Of a stretch of 40,743 nt of DNA, positions 40,706 to 40,743 are shown in pieces. The stretch covers positions 1 to 40,743 of the forward strand of contig NZ_BJXX01000078.1 of assembly GCF_007991215.1 (NCBI RefSeq), given 5' to 3'. The stretch comes from Aneurinibacillus danicus (GTDB lineage Bacteria > Bacillota > Bacilli > Aneurinibacillales > Aneurinibacillaceae). The position numbers were made by a program, and so were the translations under genes. Position 1 is the first letter of the stretch; the number at the start of each line of letters is the position of its first letter. The notes below the pieces were generated by a model that saw only the letters and a program-made list of their open reading frames with translations, did no database searches and was not told the origin of the DNA.

Positions 40706-40743
40706 CTGTGAAAATCGTAAGGAAAGAAAGAGGGAAAGAGGAA
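40701..40743 (+). repeat. Dispersed repeat A, copy 3 (window edge)
   Basis: TTTTTCTGTGAAAATCGTAA and a purine run, aligned with 3507-3555 and the minus strand of 1-54. It starts in the T-run of the leader 3 terminator and is cut by the window end. Confidence 0.55.

Noticed and set aside
1-40743. CRISPR arrays, tRNA, rRNA, prophage or integrase genes
   Set aside because: No regularly spaced direct repeats, no tRNA-like cloverleaf or rRNA sequence, and no phage or integrase proteins were seen.

Overview
The window looks like chromosomal DNA of an endospore-forming Bacillota of the Paenibacillaceae/Aneurinibacillus-Brevibacillus type. Supporting signs are Spo0M, a SleB-like cortex hydrolase, a LysM/Phe-rich probable spore protein, an RsbR-type stressosome protein, an SLH-anchored S-layer protein beside an SLAP-domain protein, strong AGGAGG ribosome sites and sigma-A promoters with 17-base spacers. 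The genus is an inference. Both window ends lie in copies of the same short repeat, so the window may be a whole contig broken at repeats.

Positions 1-15800 are a mosaic of short, independent units. They include spo0M, an IS200/IS605 element with intact tnpA and only a stub of tnpB, an alpha/beta hydrolase facing a 5'-truncated methyltransferase, a repeat-rich intergenic stretch (3284-3692), the cortex hydrolase, an orphan amino-acid binding lipoprotein and an SDR dehydrogenase preceded by an 11-codon ORF. They continue with an RsbR paralogue, a MOSC protein, a tandem CopC-CopD copper protein, an uncharacterised conserved gene, DedA, a nitrilase-family amidohydrolase, hemolysin III and the LysM protein. 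Most are closed by clear intrinsic terminators.

Positions 15800-26800 hold ilvA behind a consensus sigma-A promoter, a GntR(YtrA-type)/ABC operon with a textbook AGTGTA-N13-TACACT operator, the S-layer gene and its SLAP neighbour, a copper-amine-oxidase-N domain secreted protein, and a SulP anion transporter followed by a cysteine-free ArsR regulator.

Positions 27000-30700 hold fumarase and an Amt ammonium transporter joined, with a 3-base gap, to an ANTAR RNA-binding regulator in place of the usual PII gene.

Positions 30700-40743 form an organosulfur-scavenging island. It has an SsuABC-like transporter with a flavin monooxygenase and an ATP-grasp ligase, then a dimethylsulfone-monooxygenase-like enzyme (SfnG) with an acyl-CoA-dehydrogenase-fold partner lacking the catalytic Glu. 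On the opposite strand is a flavin monooxygenase plus an M20 deacylase, resembling the CmoO/SndB type of S-modified-cysteine recycling. The most interesting signal is regulatory. Three separate leaders in this island (about 30754, 35647 and 40657) share the same small hairpin, GA-YYGG-WCNA-CCRR-A, with compensatory changes in the stem. Each lies behind a TTGAC(T/C)-17-TANNNT promoter and has its 3' strand built into the 5' arm of an intrinsic terminator. This looks like an attenuation switch shared by the sulfur genes; I do not recognise it as a described RNA class.
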